Part shown: positions 8,994-17,822 of the stretch, one piece after another | Position numbering within the stretch: position 1 is the first letter of the stretch | Layout of the letters: every line of letters starts with the position of its first letter | Assembly: GCA_963790585.1 (NCBI GenBank) | Contig: CAWBOY010000009.1 | Location: 62,001 to 126,000 of the forward strand | DNA from: CAWBOY01 sp963790585 | Lineage (GTDB): Bacteria; Planctomycetota; Planctomycetia; Gemmatales; Gemmataceae | DNA length: 64,000 bases | Direction of reading: 5' to 3' | Made by a program: the position numbers and the translations under genes | Notes under the pieces: model-generated | Seen by the model: the letters and a program-made list of their open reading frames with translations, nothing else | Databases searched by the model: none | What the model was told of the DNA's origin: nothing

Positions 8994-9731
8994 TCAAGAC
9001 CCCATAAACCGAAAATCATACCAAACGAACCCATCCTCCAGTTCCGGCGATGCGGCGAACTCCAGATGGAGAATTCGCCGATGGCGTCTCGTTTCGGGGT
9101 GGGACGTGCCGCTGCAATGGGCCAAGAGGGGGCGCATTAGGAGGATGTCGCCGGCATCAACTTTAATGGCTACGGGTGCCCGGTCGCCGAGGAGGAGGTC
9201 TTTCCCGGTCCGTTGGGATCCGGGTATGACCTGGAGCGGGCCGTTTTCGTCGGTTACTTCGTCGAGATGGAGGCGCAGCGTAACCATCTGTTCCAATACT
9301 TCCAAAGGCGCCTCGACATGTGGCACGCCGGCTTTGCGCGTCGGCCTAAGGAAAGAATCGCTCAGTAGCTGGTTGTCGCGCACGGCGATTGTGAGATCCT
9401 TGTGCCAGGGCAAGGCCCAGGTTCGGTCTGGAGGTTTGTCGAAAAATAGTACACGGACCAGGCCGTAGTCTTGGCCCATAATGGCTTGGAGAATCTCCGG
9501 TAGCGGGGGCTGGTGACAGACAGACTCCGCGTCGGGCCACAAAGTCAAAACATTGCGTGCGGCGTAGACGATGCCGGCCTGGCTTCGCATAATCCTGGCG
9601 TCGGAAGGGGACTGCAAGGCCTGGTTCAGGTCGGCGAGCAGCGATTCCACGTGTGGCGGAGAAAAGACCGCACGGAGGATTACAAAGCCATCATCGACGA
9701 AGGGTTGCATGAAGGAGTCGGTGTAAGACAT
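8994..9731 (-). CDS. Phytanoyl-CoA dioxygenase (PhyH) family protein
   Basis: A 245-residue protein starting at 9731 with 'MSYTDSFMQPFVDDGFVILR'. The upstream in-frame extension runs into the mobile element and is not coding. Fe(II)/2-oxoglutarate ligands are visible: 'ALPWHKDLTIAV' (HxD) and 'PLLAHCSGTSHPETRRHRR' (distal H, then R for 2-oxoglutarate), followed by 'ILHLEFAAS'. The family hydroxylates diverse small molecules, so the substrate is unknown. It lies 43 bases upstream-side of the intron-carrying palindromic element, which now occupies its promoter region. Confidence 0.87.
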   Translation of the reverse strand: MSYTDSFMQPFVDDGFVILRAVFSPPHVESLLADLNQALQSPSDARIMRSQAGIVYAARNVLTLWPDAESVCHQPPLPEILQAIMGQDYGLVRVLFFDKPPDRTWALPWHKDLTIAVRDNQLLSDSFLRPTRKAGVPHVEAPLEVLEQMVTLRLHLDEVTDENGPLQVIPGSQRTGKDLLLGDRAPVAIKVDAGDILLMRPLLAHCSGTSHPETRRHRRILHLEFAASPELEDGFVWYDFRFMGS

Positions 9732-9854
9732 TGGTTTCTGCCGTTTGGAAGCTCCTGGTGCATCCTCTTCTTTAGAGCCTATCCGAAAAAGGGGTCGGGT
9801 ACCATTGTGTGAAGCACCCTTCGGGCCGTTCCGGCAATGGTACCCGACCCCTTT

Positions 9855-11846
9855 GTGCGCCGTGCCAAGGCGTGACTTTTCAGTGGGTGCGAATCCCACC
9901 CGGCAACTGGTCGTTCCAGCCGGTAGCAATCGGAGCGGCAGTGGAGGTAACGAAACTGTCGAAGCCTTCGATGGAAAGGGTCGTTTGAGCGACTCCGCGA
10001 GCAGGCAGGCCGTAACGTGAGTGAACGCTGAGCAGGCCTCGAAACGGGTAATGTGGTAGCCGACCCAGCAAAGGGATGGGGAAGGCCGCAGACGCGAGGA
10101 TACAGGGGGAACGACTTTAGCCCCACCCGCGTTGCCACCGGGGTAATGGCGACGGCATGTCGGCATAGGAAAGTTAACGCAACACGGGAAACCCCCTGCG
10201 GTGGCAGCAGTGCCAACCGGACGCCCGCGAGGGACAGGCCGGGCCGCTTGGGGTGGCGGAGAGGCTCGTAGTACCGCTGAAACCGGGTAACGCCGGTGGA
10301 GGGAAGGGGCCTTGGTTCAAGGACAGCGTCCGAAGGAAAGAGAGCCAGGAGATTGGTGATGAGCCTAACACCTCCCGATACGGTTCGGAAACTCCAGGAG
10401 ACGTTGCATGCCAAAGCGAAGAGAGCACCCACCTATCGGTTCTATGCGTTGTACGACAAGGTGTACCGGGCCGATGTGCTGGGCCATGCGTACCTGTGCT
10501 GTGCCGCTAACGACGGCGCGGCGGGGGTGGATGGCCAGACGTTCACGGACATTGAGGAGTACGGGCTGGACCGTTGGCTGGGTGAACTGACGGAAGAACT
10601 CCGAAACAAAGCGTATCGCCCGCAAGCAGTCCGACGGGTGTACATACCGAAGTCGGATGGCAAACAGCGACCGTTGGGCATTCCAACGATCCGCGACCGT
10701 GTCGTGCAGATGGCTGTGTTGCTCGTCTTGGAGCCGATCTTCGAGGCGGACTTGCAGCCGGAACAATTTGCTTATCGGCAAGGCCGAAGCGCTCTGGACG
10801 CGATCGAGCAGGTCCAATTGTTGCTAGACAACGGGCATACGGAGATTGTCGATGCGGACTTGAGTGGGTACTTCGATAGCATCCCCCACGCCGAGTTAAT
10901 GGCATCGGTGAGCCGACGGCTTAGTGACGGGCTACTACTGGCCCTGATCAAAAGCTGGTTGGAGGCACCGGTGGAAGACCTTGGAGATCGTGGGGACAAG
11001 CGTCGAACGACTCGCAACAAGGACGAGGGTCGCGGCACCCCGCAAGGGGGCGTGCTCTCGCCGCTGCTGGCGAATCTCTACATGCGTCGCTTCGTGCTGG
11101 GCTGGAAGACAAACGGGCATGCCAATCGTCTTGAGGCGCGTATCGTCAATTATGCGGACGACTTTGTGATCTGCTGCCGTGGTACGGCTCTTGAAGCCGA
11201 GGCGGTGATGCGGCGCATGATGTCGAAGCTGCGGTTGACGGTGAACGAGACGAAGACCCGGGTTTGCCGCTTGCCGGACGAGACGTTTTCGTTTTTGGGT
11301 TACACGTTCGGTCGGAACTGGTCGCCGAAGACGGGGCGTAGCTACATCGGTCCCCGTCCGGCCGTCAAGAAGATCCACGGGATCTGTGAGGTGATCCGCG
11401 ATCAGACCAGCCGAACGTGGCAGTGGTTGTCTTGCCGGGCGTTAATAACTCGCGTCAACAGCCGACTGGTGGGCTGGGCGAACTATTTTTGTCTCGGTAA
11501 CACGGCCCCGGCCATGAAGCAGGTGATGGCGCACACCTGTCAACGGCTCCGTCAGTGGCTGGGTCGGAAGCACCGCGTGCAGGGTACGGCCCGACAGTGT
11601 TATTCGGATCGTTACCTGCGTGAGGACCTGGGATTAGTGTGGCTTCCAGGGCGACCGCGACCTCGCGTCTTGTGAGCGAACGCATGAGTTACCTTGTCCG
11701 AGAGCCGGATGCCTTAATAGGGCCCGTCCGGTTCGACGAGCGGGAAGTGGAAACGGGGCATGGCCGGGAGATTGAGGCACCGGCCAACGAAAGGGCCGGA
11801 TACCGCTGGACTCGACCTAAACCACCGCGCCACTTCTCGACTCTAC
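9855..11846 (+). mobile_element. Group II intron with reverse transcriptase ORF
   Basis: The 5' end reads GTGCG, the group II consensus, and the 3' end reads AC (consensus AY). Domain V is visible at 11702-11734 as 'gagccggatgccttaatagg' followed by 'gcccgtccggttc': an 8-pair outer stem with an AGC triad. A long domain VI-like stem ('gaagtgg' with 'ccacttc') precedes the 3' end. The insertion point is directly 3' of a long hairpin and in its T tract, a preference known for class C introns, although the AGC triad is more usual for other classes. Total length is 1992 bases. Confidence 0.88.
10359..11675 (+). CDS. Group II intron reverse transcriptase/maturase
   Basis: A 438-residue intron-encoded protein starting at 10359 after AGGAGATTG. 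The RT fingers and palm include 'AGVDGQTF', 'YRPQAVRRVYIPKSDGKQRP' (RT motif 1-2), 'FAYRQGRSALDAI', 'DADLSGYFDSIPH', 'RGTPQGGVLSPLLANLYM' and the catalytic 'NYADDFVI'. A maturase X domain follows ('GWANYFCLGNTAPA'). No HNH endonuclease domain with paired cysteines is seen after it. The protein would splice the host RNA and retrotranspose the intron using nicks made by the replication machinery. It appears intact. Confidence 0.95.
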   Translation: MSLTPPDTVRKLQETLHAKAKRAPTYRFYALYDKVYRADVLGHAYLCCAANDGAAGVDGQTFTDIEEYGLDRWLGELTEELRNKAYRPQAVRRVYIPKSDGKQRPLGIPTIRDRVVQMAVLLVLEPIFEADLQPEQFAYRQGRSALDAIEQVQLLLDNGHTEIVDADLSGYFDSIPHAELMASVSRRLSDGLLLALIKSWLEAPVEDLGDRGDKRRTTRNKDEGRGTPQGGVLSPLLANLYMRRFVLGWKTNGHANRLEARIVNYADDFVICCRGTALEAEAVMRRMMSKLRLTVNETKTRVCRLPDETFSFLGYTFGRNWSPKTGRSYIGPRPAVKKIHGICEVIRDQTSRTWQWLSCRALITRVNSRLVGWANYFCLGNTAPAMKQVMAHTCQRLRQWLGRKHRVQGTARQCYSDRYLREDLGLVWLPGRPRPRVL

Positions 11847-11871
11847 TTCGGATAGGCTCTTAGTCATTTCA

Positions 11872-12987
11872 TCACTGAGTTGTGAAACTCGAATCACTTC
11901 GGAGCTGGGACCATTTTTTCGCCTGCGCTTCGGGCTCGGTTATTGATGTTGTCCCCCGAACGGTGACATGCCCGATCTTCCGCCCGGGGCGCGGCGCTTT
12001 GCCATACAAGTGCAAATGCGCATCTGGGATGGCCAAGACCTCGCACGGGTCCGGCGCTTCGCCGATCAGGTTAATCATGGAACACGGCGCGACCTGTTCT
12101 GTCGAACCGAGCGGCAGGCCGAGGATAGCTCGGAGGTGGTTTTCAAATTGACTGGTTTGGCTGCCCTCGATGGTCCAATGGCCCGAGTTGTGGACGCGCG
12201 GGGCCATTTCGTTGGCGATCAGGACGCCGTCGCGCTCGAAGAACTCGACGGTGAGGACGCCGACGTAATCGAGAGCATCGAGCACTCGACTCACATGGGC
12301 CTGGGCCAATTCCGTGAGCTTGGCGGTAAGGTTTGGCGCTGGGGCGAGCGTCTGTCTTAGAATGCCGTCGCGGTGGTGGTTCTCGACGAGCGGATAGAAC
12401 TTCGTCGTGCCATCGCGGCCACGCACGGCGATCTGCGAAAGTTCGCGTTCAAACGGCACAAAGCCTTCGATGATCGACTTCACGCCCATGAATTGGGCCC
12501 AAATCGGATCAATCTGGTCGGTGCTGTGGATCAGGGCCTGACCTTTGCCGTCGTAGCCGAAGCGGCGCGTCTTGATGACGGCGGGACAGCCGATCTCTTT
12601 CAGAGCCTGAATGAGATCCTCTTTAGTCTCAATCGCTGCGAAGGGCGCCGTCGGCAGTCCGAGCCGGCGAAACAGCGACTTTTCGGGGAGACGATCCTGG
12701 CTATGCTCGAGCGCCGTCGGCGGCGGGTAGACGGGGACAGTCTTCGCCAGGCGCTGGGCGAGACCGAGCGGCACATTTTCAAATTCGTAGGTGACAACAT
12801 TCAGCCCGACGAGGAAGCGCTCGAGGGCCCGCTCATCTTCAAATGGCGCGGTGACGCATTCCGCCAAGTGTGCGGCCGGCGCTTCAGGGGACTGATCGAA
12901 AAAGCGAAAGTTCAAGCCGAGGGGATAACCGGCCAGCGCGAGCATTCGCCCCAGTTGGCCAGCTCCCAAGATGCCTACGCGCGTCAT
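11872..12987 (-). CDS. purK: 5-(carboxyamino)imidazole ribonucleotide synthase
   Basis: A 371-residue ATP-grasp enzyme that carboxylates AIR with ATP and bicarbonate in purine synthesis. It shows 'VGILGAGQLGRMLALAGYPL' at the N-terminus, 'VVTYEFENVP', 'PAVIKTRRFGYDGKGQALI' (ATP-grasp loop), 'ERELSQIAVRGRDG' and 'NEMAPRVHNSGHWT', all diagnostic of PurK. It starts 2 bases after the purE stop codon, so the two are translated as one operon. The palindromic element with its intron lies only 10 bases beyond the stop codon. Confidence 0.97.
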   Translation of the reverse strand: MTRVGILGAGQLGRMLALAGYPLGLNFRFFDQSPEAPAAHLAECVTAPFEDERALERFLVGLNVVTYEFENVPLGLAQRLAKTVPVYPPPTALEHSQDRLPEKSLFRRLGLPTAPFAAIETKEDLIQALKEIGCPAVIKTRRFGYDGKGQALIHSTDQIDPIWAQFMGVKSIIEGFVPFERELSQIAVRGRDGTTKFYPLVENHHRDGILRQTLAPAPNLTAKLTELAQAHVSRVLDALDYVGVLTVEFFERDGVLIANEMAPRVHNSGHWTIEGSQTSQFENHLRAILGLPLGSTEQVAPCSMINLIGEAPDPCEVLAIPDAHLHLYGKAPRPGRKIGHVTVRGTTSITEPEAQAKKWSQLRSDSSFTTQ

Positions 12988-12989
12988 AC

Positions 12990-13478
12990 TTACTCTCGAG
13001 GGTCCGGGTGCTGAAGGACGGCTTCGGTCTGTTCGGCGCGATGGTGCGCCACCGCGGCACGATATTGCGGATAATGGATACCCAAAATGGAGGCGGCAAG
13101 CAGCGCCGCGTTGATGGCCCCCGCCTTGCCGATGGCGAGAGTGCCGACCGGAATGCCCGCCGGCATTTGCACGATGGAAAGCAACGAATCGACGCCATGC
13201 AACGCCTTCGATTCGACCGGTACGCCGAGGACGGGCAGATTCGTCTTGGCGGCCGCCATGCCGGGAAGATGGGCCGCCCCGCCCGCGCCGGCGATAATGA
13301 CTTGAAGACCGCGCCCCTCCGCACTCGCCGCGTATTCAAAGAGCAGATCCGGCGTCCGATGGGCCGAGACGACGCGAACCTCATAAGGCACGCCGAGCTG
13401 ATCGAGCATCTGAGCCGTGTGGGTCAGAGTCTCCCAGTCCGACTTCGAGCCCATGATGACGCTGACCAAGGGTTGCAT
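12990..13478 (-). CDS. purE: 5-(carboxyamino)imidazole ribonucleotide mutase
   Basis: A 162-residue cytoplasmic enzyme that moves the carboxylate of N5-CAIR to C4. The start at 13478 gives 'MQPLVSVIMGSKSDWETL', the standard PurE opening. 'VRVVSAHRTPDLLFEYA' carries the catalytic SAHR motif, and 'IAGAGGAAHLPGMAAA' plus 'PVLGVPVESKALHGVDSLLS' complete the signature. It is first in the purE-purK pair. The IS element 84 bases upstream probably displaced the native promoter region. Confidence 0.97.
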   Translation of the reverse strand: MQPLVSVIMGSKSDWETLTHTAQMLDQLGVPYEVRVVSAHRTPDLLFEYAASAEGRGLQVIIAGAGGAAHLPGMAAAKTNLPVLGVPVESKALHGVDSLLSIVQMPAGIPVGTLAIGKAGAINAALLAASILGIHYPQYRAAVAHHRAEQTEAVLQHPDPRE

Positions 13479-13557
13479 GGATGAGGACTCCGAGAAAACC
13501 GCGCGGTTGATGCTAACGTACACCAGGCGGAGATTTCTGTCTTGGCGAGCCGGGAGC

Positions 13558-14814
13558 GTCACAGTACTTTCAACATTGCAAAAACGACGCAAGGCAGCTG
13601 CAATTCAAGTGTTACGCCTAGCTTGAATAAGGAGCTGCCAATGCGTCTCTTTCATTCTACCATCACGCCCGCCGTCATCCATGCCCAGGCCAGACAGGTC
13701 CTCCAAGCAAACCTGCAATGGGCACCCTGGCGCGACTCCGTCAGCGTTCCACAACTCTGGGATTTGCTCTTACTCATGGCCGCCTCCGGCAAATCCCTGT
13801 TCGCCGTCGTGCGACGCTTCTTCCCCTTCAGCCATGAGACTGCCCAGCGTGCCGTTAATGCCAATCTGCCAAGTATGGAACGTCTCATTCAAGCGATCGT
13901 TCAGTCGTTGCACGACACGATCCAATTCTCCCGGAAAGACCGTCAGCGATCTTGGCTGCTCGCCATCGACACCAACTACGTCCCCTACTATGGCAAACGC
14001 AACCCCTTTGTCGTTGGCGGACCCAAGAAGCAAGGTACCCAATGGTTTTACTGTTTTGCCACCGCCGTGTTGTTGCACAAGCATCGCCGCTATACCATCG
14101 CTTTTGCCCAGCTCACATCCCAGACTAAACCGCATGAAATAGTTCGGATGCTGCTCGATCAAATCGTCACCAAAGGCCTGAAAATCCGCGGTGTGGCCTT
14201 GGATAGCGGCTTCGACAGCGGCGAGACATTGCTGTTGCTGCAAGAACGCCAACTAGCCTACGTGGTACCGCTGCGACGCAAAGGCACCAGCCGCACTAAC
14301 GCTCGCAACCGCTGCTTCGAGGGCCGTCACGGCCAGATCCGTTGGGTGAACTGGACCACGGAAAAAAGCCGTCGCCCGGTGCGGACGCGGACGCTGCTTT
14401 GGAAAGGCCAAGCCCGGACTATGGTCTTCGCGTTCCACGGCTGGACCGGCGACCGGGCGTGGAACATTCATGAGCAGGCCCGCCGCCAACAACGGCTCTA
14501 CCGGAAACGCTTCGGCATCGAAACGAGTTACCGCCAAAAGAATCAAGCCAAGGCGTTCACAACCAGCCGTAATCCGGTCTATCGGGTGCTGCTGGAGGGG
14601 ATGGCGTATCTGCTCCGTCAACTCTGGGTGGTATTGACGGAGGCCCTGGCGCGAAGCCGAAACGTCGGTGCCAACCAGTGGATGGATGAGCTACCCATGC
14701 AAAAAATGCTCGAATGGCTCATACACGCACTCGCCGCCCTCTATCCAGAAGAACTCTCAATCCCACTAACCTAAACGAGTTACATACAATGACTACCGTT
14801 GAAAGTACTGGTCA
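13558..14814. mobile_element. IS4/ISH3-like insertion sequence with GTCA target duplication
   Basis: The element spans 13562-14810 (1249 bases). It has inverted ends 'cagtactttcaac' (13562-13574) and 'gttgaaagtactg' (14798-14810) and is flanked by GTCA on both sides (13558-13561 and 14811-14814). It carries one transposase gene. The flanking DNA shows that it split a chromosomal hairpin whose arms read 'gagccgggagcgtcagcgac'. Confidence 0.9.
13641..14774 (+). CDS. DDE transposase, IS4/ISH3-like
   Basis: A 377-residue transposase starting at 13641 with AAGGAG 6 bases upstream. The DDE residues are visible in 'SWLLAIDTNYVPYYGKRN' (first D), 'IRGVALDSGFDSGETLL' (second D) and 'YRKRFGIETSYRQKNQ' (E within a Y..R...E signature). 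The frame is intact from end to end, the inverted repeats are nearly identical and the target duplication is perfect, so the copy looks recent and probably active. Assignment between the IS4 and ISH3 families is by general resemblance only. Confidence 0.92.
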   Translation: MRLFHSTITPAVIHAQARQVLQANLQWAPWRDSVSVPQLWDLLLLMAASGKSLFAVVRRFFPFSHETAQRAVNANLPSMERLIQAIVQSLHDTIQFSRKDRQRSWLLAIDTNYVPYYGKRNPFVVGGPKKQGTQWFYCFATAVLLHKHRRYTIAFAQLTSQTKPHEIVRMLLDQIVTKGLKIRGVALDSGFDSGETLLLLQERQLAYVVPLRRKGTSRTNARNRCFEGRHGQIRWVNWTTEKSRRPVRTRTLLWKGQARTMVFAFHGWTGDRAWNIHEQARRQQRLYRKRFGIETSYRQKNQAKAFTTSRNPVYRVLLEGMAYLLRQLWVVLTEALARSRNVGANQWMDELPMQKMLEWLIHALAALYPEELSIPLT

Positions 14815-14910
14815 GCGACCGGAGAAAATCTGAGTAAGTGTAACGCGCTCCGGCCGCTGACGCTCCCGGCTCTTGAAAACAATTCTCCGGTCGCTGACGC
14901 TCCCGGCTCT
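14815..14910. repeat. Hairpin repeat split by the IS element
   Basis: Copies of 'gctgacgctcccggctcttg' occur at 14856 and 14892. Their complement lies at 13546-13561 continuing at 14815-14826 across the IS. Before insertion this was an arm-loop-arm structure between purE and the downstream genes. Confidence 0.7.
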
Positions 14911-14989
14911 TGAAGATTCTAAAGCACGCAGCCGCGCGCGGTCGATCTCTTCTAGCTGGAACACCACGATTCGCACCCGGAGATGACGC

Positions 14990-15280
14990 ATGTTCGACGA
15001 AATGGAGCTGCTCCTGGAGGGAGCGGAGTTGCAGTTGCTGCTCGGCCATTACGCCGACCTGGGCAAGCTGGATCGATTGATCTGGCAAGATCGATTGATG
15101 AACCTGGACGGAGTCTCCGAGCGCGACTTGGCGGGACTTCATGGCGAATTGTTGGCCTACGGCTGGTTGGAACAGAACACCGGCGCTACCGCGGGGTCGA
15201 GATCGGGGGCCGGTTGTTATAGAATCACTGCAGCAGGGATGCGAGCCCTGAAGGAGTTGCGGGCTGCGGAGCGCGAGTGA
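14990..15280 (+). CDS. Small hypothetical protein, winged-helix-like
   Basis: A 96-residue acidic protein starting 'MFDEMELLLEGAELQLLLGHYADLGKLDRL'-like (two helices) and ending with 'YRITAAGMRALKEL', a pattern often seen at the wing of small winged-helix DNA-binding or archaeal-type regulators. I do not recognise the exact family. It is on the same strand as the GH57 gene 50 bases downstream and may be co-transcribed with it. A possible role as a local regulator is inference only. Confidence 0.55.
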   Translation: MFDEMELLLEGAELQLLLGHYADLGKLDRLIWQDRLMNLDGVSERDLAGLHGELLAYGWLEQNTGATAGSRSGAGCYRITAAGMRALKELRAAERE

Positions 15281-15330
15281 CGGTATCGAGGGATCCTCGG
15301 CTGCCGCCAAGGTTGTAACGAGGATTCGAG

Positions 15331-17571
15331 GTGATCGCACTTGCTTTTCTTTGGCACCAGCATCAGCCGTATTATCCCGACGACGTGGCCGGCGAGAATC
15401 CGATGCCCTGGGTTCGGCTGCATGGCGTCAAAGATTACTACGGCATGGCCCTTCACCTCCAGGAAGTGCCCGAGTTTCGCTGCACGATCAATCTCGTCCC
15501 GAGCCTGCTCCAACAGCTGATCGCCTACACCGACTTTGGAGCGACGGATCGCTTTCTCGACGTGTCGCGGATTCCCGCCGATGCGCTGACGGAAGCGGAC
15601 AGCCTGTTTTTGCTCGATCATTTCTTCATGGCCAACCCGGATCAGATGATTCGGCCGTTTGCCCGCTATGCCGAACTCTATCAGCGCCGCGGCCTCGGCC
15701 AGAACAGCGCCCGCGAGGCGTTGCGCCGCTTCAAGGAAGCCGACTTGCGCGATTTGCAGGTCTGGTTCAATCTGACCTGGGTTCATCCCCTCGCGGTCGA
15801 ACAGGACGACTGCCTGAAAGCGTTGAGCGAAAAGGGCCGCAACTTCACCGAAGCCGACAAATCGGCCCTGCTCGATAAACATTTGGAGATCCTGCGCCGC
15901 GTCCTGCCGCTGCATAAGAAGCTGGCGGAGTCGGGTCAGATTGAGCTGACGACGACGCCTTATTTTCACCCAATCCTACCTCTTTTGTTCGATAAGAAGC
16001 TGGCCCGCGAGGCGATTCCCGACGTCAAGCTGCCGCGCTACAGCGGCGGCTATCCCGAAGATGCCGAGATTCACGTGCGCCGGGCGGTCGAGAGTCACAC
16101 GCAGATCTTTGGCAAGAAACCGACCGGCATGTGGCCTGCTGAAGGTTCCGTCTGTCAGTCGATGCTGCCGCTCCTGGCGAAACATGGCATCCGTTGGATC
16201 GCCACGGACGAGGAGGTCCTGAGCGCCTCAACGGCCGGCGCTGTTTGCCGCGATGGCCACGGCCATGTGCGCCATCCGGAAAAGCTCTATAGGCCCTACA
16301 AGGTCCGCGAGGGCGATGCCGAGTTGAGCATCGTCTTTCGGGACCATGCCTTGAGCGACCTGATCGGCTTTCATTATCAGCGGACCGAGCCGAACGCGGC
16401 CGTGGACAATTTTCTTGGCGCACTTCATGGCATCAAGAAAGGGGTCGGCTCGAACAGCCCGACTCTCGTCCCCGTCATCCTCGACGGTGAAAACTGCTGG
16501 GAGCATTATCCCGGCGGCGGCGTCGAGTTCCTGCGGACCCTCTATCAGAAATGCAGCAAAACACAGGGCATCTATTCGACGCGGATCAGCGATTACCTCG
16601 AGCGCCATCCGCCGACCGAGACGCTGCCGCGGCTTTTCGCCGGGAGTTGGATCAGTCACAACTTCGCCATCTGGGTCGGCCACGAGGAAGACAACACCGC
16701 CTGGGACGCCCTCCATGCCGCCCGCGATTATTTGCTGCGCCGACAAAAGGAAATGACGAAAGCGAAGAGCCCGACACCGACATCATCGGATAATTCCGAT
16801 CGTCCTAAGTCGTCTTTCTTCATTCCGACGACGCCCTTGGAGCGCGCCTGGCAGGAGCTTTACATCGCCGAGGGCAGCGATTGGTTTTGGTGGTATGGCG
16901 ACGACCATTCGAGCGCCCAGGATGCGTTGTTCGACTATCTGTTTCGCAAGCATTTGCAGAACATCTATCTCCTGCTCGACGACACGCCGCCGCCGGAGCT
17001 GTCGCGGCCGATAAGCCGTAGCGGGCCCAAAGTGAGCTACACGACGCCGCGAGCCTTTCTCGATGTCAAGATCGATGGCCAGTCGACGTTTTTCGAGTGG
17101 ATCAGCGCTGGCCATTATGTCGCCCAAAACGAGCGCGGCACCATGGCCCAGGCGACGCAAGGAATGTTGGCCGATGTCTATTTCGGCTTCGATCTCGAGC
17201 GACTGTTCCTACGCATCGATTGCGAGGGCCCAGCGCGTTCCGTCCTGGCCGGCTGCGACACCTTGCGTATCAGCTTCCTGGAGCCCGCCGGTTACGAATT
17301 ACTGATCCGCGAGCCAGGCCGAGCGGGGCAACAGATCGAGTTGACGCGCGACGGCCAGCCAATCGATGGCGCTGAGATCCTTATTGCTGTCGATCAACTC
17401 ATCGAGTTGGCCGTGCCGTTCGATCGGCTCGGCGTGTCAGTTCATGAGCCGCTGCAGTTTTTCGTCGAGCTGTTGCAAGGCGTCCAAAGCCTTGACCGCG
17501 CCCCGCATCAAGGGGAGATCGCGTTGTCACGGCCGTCGGCCGATTTTGAGCGGATTATGTGGGATGTTTAG
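15331..17571 (+). CDS. Glycoside hydrolase family 57 protein
   Basis: A 746-residue enzyme with a GTG start at 15331 giving 'MIALAFLWHQHQPYYPDD', the canonical GH57 first motif (HQH). Others follow: 'LTTTPYFHPILPLL', 'PTGMWPAEGSVCQSM' (nucleophile glutamate), 'RWIATDEEVLSAS' and 'VPVILDGENCWEHYPGGG' (motif 4 with the acid/base aspartate region). A C-terminal extension of about 200 residues (from 'YIAEGSDWFWWYGDDHSSA') matches the alpha-helical and beta-rich tail of amylopullulanase-like GH57s. It should cleave or rearrange alpha-1,4/1,6 glucans such as glycogen. No signal peptide is visible, so it is cytoplasmic. GalT lies downstream on the same strand. Confidence 0.93.
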   Translation: MIALAFLWHQHQPYYPDDVAGENPMPWVRLHGVKDYYGMALHLQEVPEFRCTINLVPSLLQQLIAYTDFGATDRFLDVSRIPADALTEADSLFLLDHFFMANPDQMIRPFARYAELYQRRGLGQNSAREALRRFKEADLRDLQVWFNLTWVHPLAVEQDDCLKALSEKGRNFTEADKSALLDKHLEILRRVLPLHKKLAESGQIELTTTPYFHPILPLLFDKKLAREAIPDVKLPRYSGGYPEDAEIHVRRAVESHTQIFGKKPTGMWPAEGSVCQSMLPLLAKHGIRWIATDEEVLSASTAGAVCRDGHGHVRHPEKLYRPYKVREGDAELSIVFRDHALSDLIGFHYQRTEPNAAVDNFLGALHGIKKGVGSNSPTLVPVILDGENCWEHYPGGGVEFLRTLYQKCSKTQGIYSTRISDYLERHPPTETLPRLFAGSWISHNFAIWVGHEEDNTAWDALHAARDYLLRRQKEMTKAKSPTPTSSDNSDRPKSSFFIPTTPLERAWQELYIAEGSDWFWWYGDDHSSAQDALFDYLFRKHLQNIYLLLDDTPPPELSRPISRSGPKVSYTTPRAFLDVKIDGQSTFFEWISAGHYVAQNERGTMAQATQGMLADVYFGFDLERLFLRIDCEGPARSVLAGCDTLRISFLEPAGYELLIREPGRAGQQIELTRDGQPIDGAEILIAVDQLIELAVPFDRLGVSVHEPLQFFVELLQGVQSLDRAPHQGEIALSRPSADFERIMWDV

Positions 17572-17588
17572 GAGGAGCCGATTGAATC

Positions 17589-17755
17589 CGTCCGAGCCTG
17601 AAGCGTAAGCGAAGGGCATTATGGTAGACGCGGCATCTTGCCGCGTCATTTGGCTCCGCTTGTTTGATCTCGCGCCTGCCTCGCGCTAAGGTCAATAACG
17701 CGGCAAGATGCCGCGTCTACCATAATGCCCTTCGCTTATGCTTCAGGCTCGGACG
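17589..17755. repeat. Nested hairpin: family B inside family A (copy 2)
   Basis: The outer arms are family A ('gagcctgaagcgtaagcgaa' and its complement). Directly inside them is the family B arm 'gtagacgcggcatcttgccg' and its complement. Arms total about 57 bases with one mismatch, around a 50-base loop. It fills most of the space between GH57 and galT. Confidence 0.85.
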
Positions 17756-17822
17756 GATGCGATCCACGAAAATCATGGACCAATCGCTGCGGGGTCTTGC
17801 CTCGTCGCTGCGGAGTTTGCCG

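Larger units (their letters stand above)
9775..11859. mobile_element. Palindromic MITE carrying a group II intron
   Basis: The outer ends 'gagcctatccgaa' (from 9775) and 'ttcggataggctc' (to 11859) are inverted repeats flanked by the direct repeat TTA (9772-9774 and 11860-11862). Deleting the intron (9855-11846) joins ...cccctttt... so that the right half becomes the exact reverse complement of the left half from 9775 to about 9807, including all five A/T residues. The carrier was therefore a roughly 93-base palindromic element. Confidence 0.85.

Noticed and set aside
9731..10166. N-terminal extension of the PhyH gene
   Set aside because: The in-frame extension lies in the palindromic element and intron RNA; the PhyH family starts near MSYTDSFMQPF.
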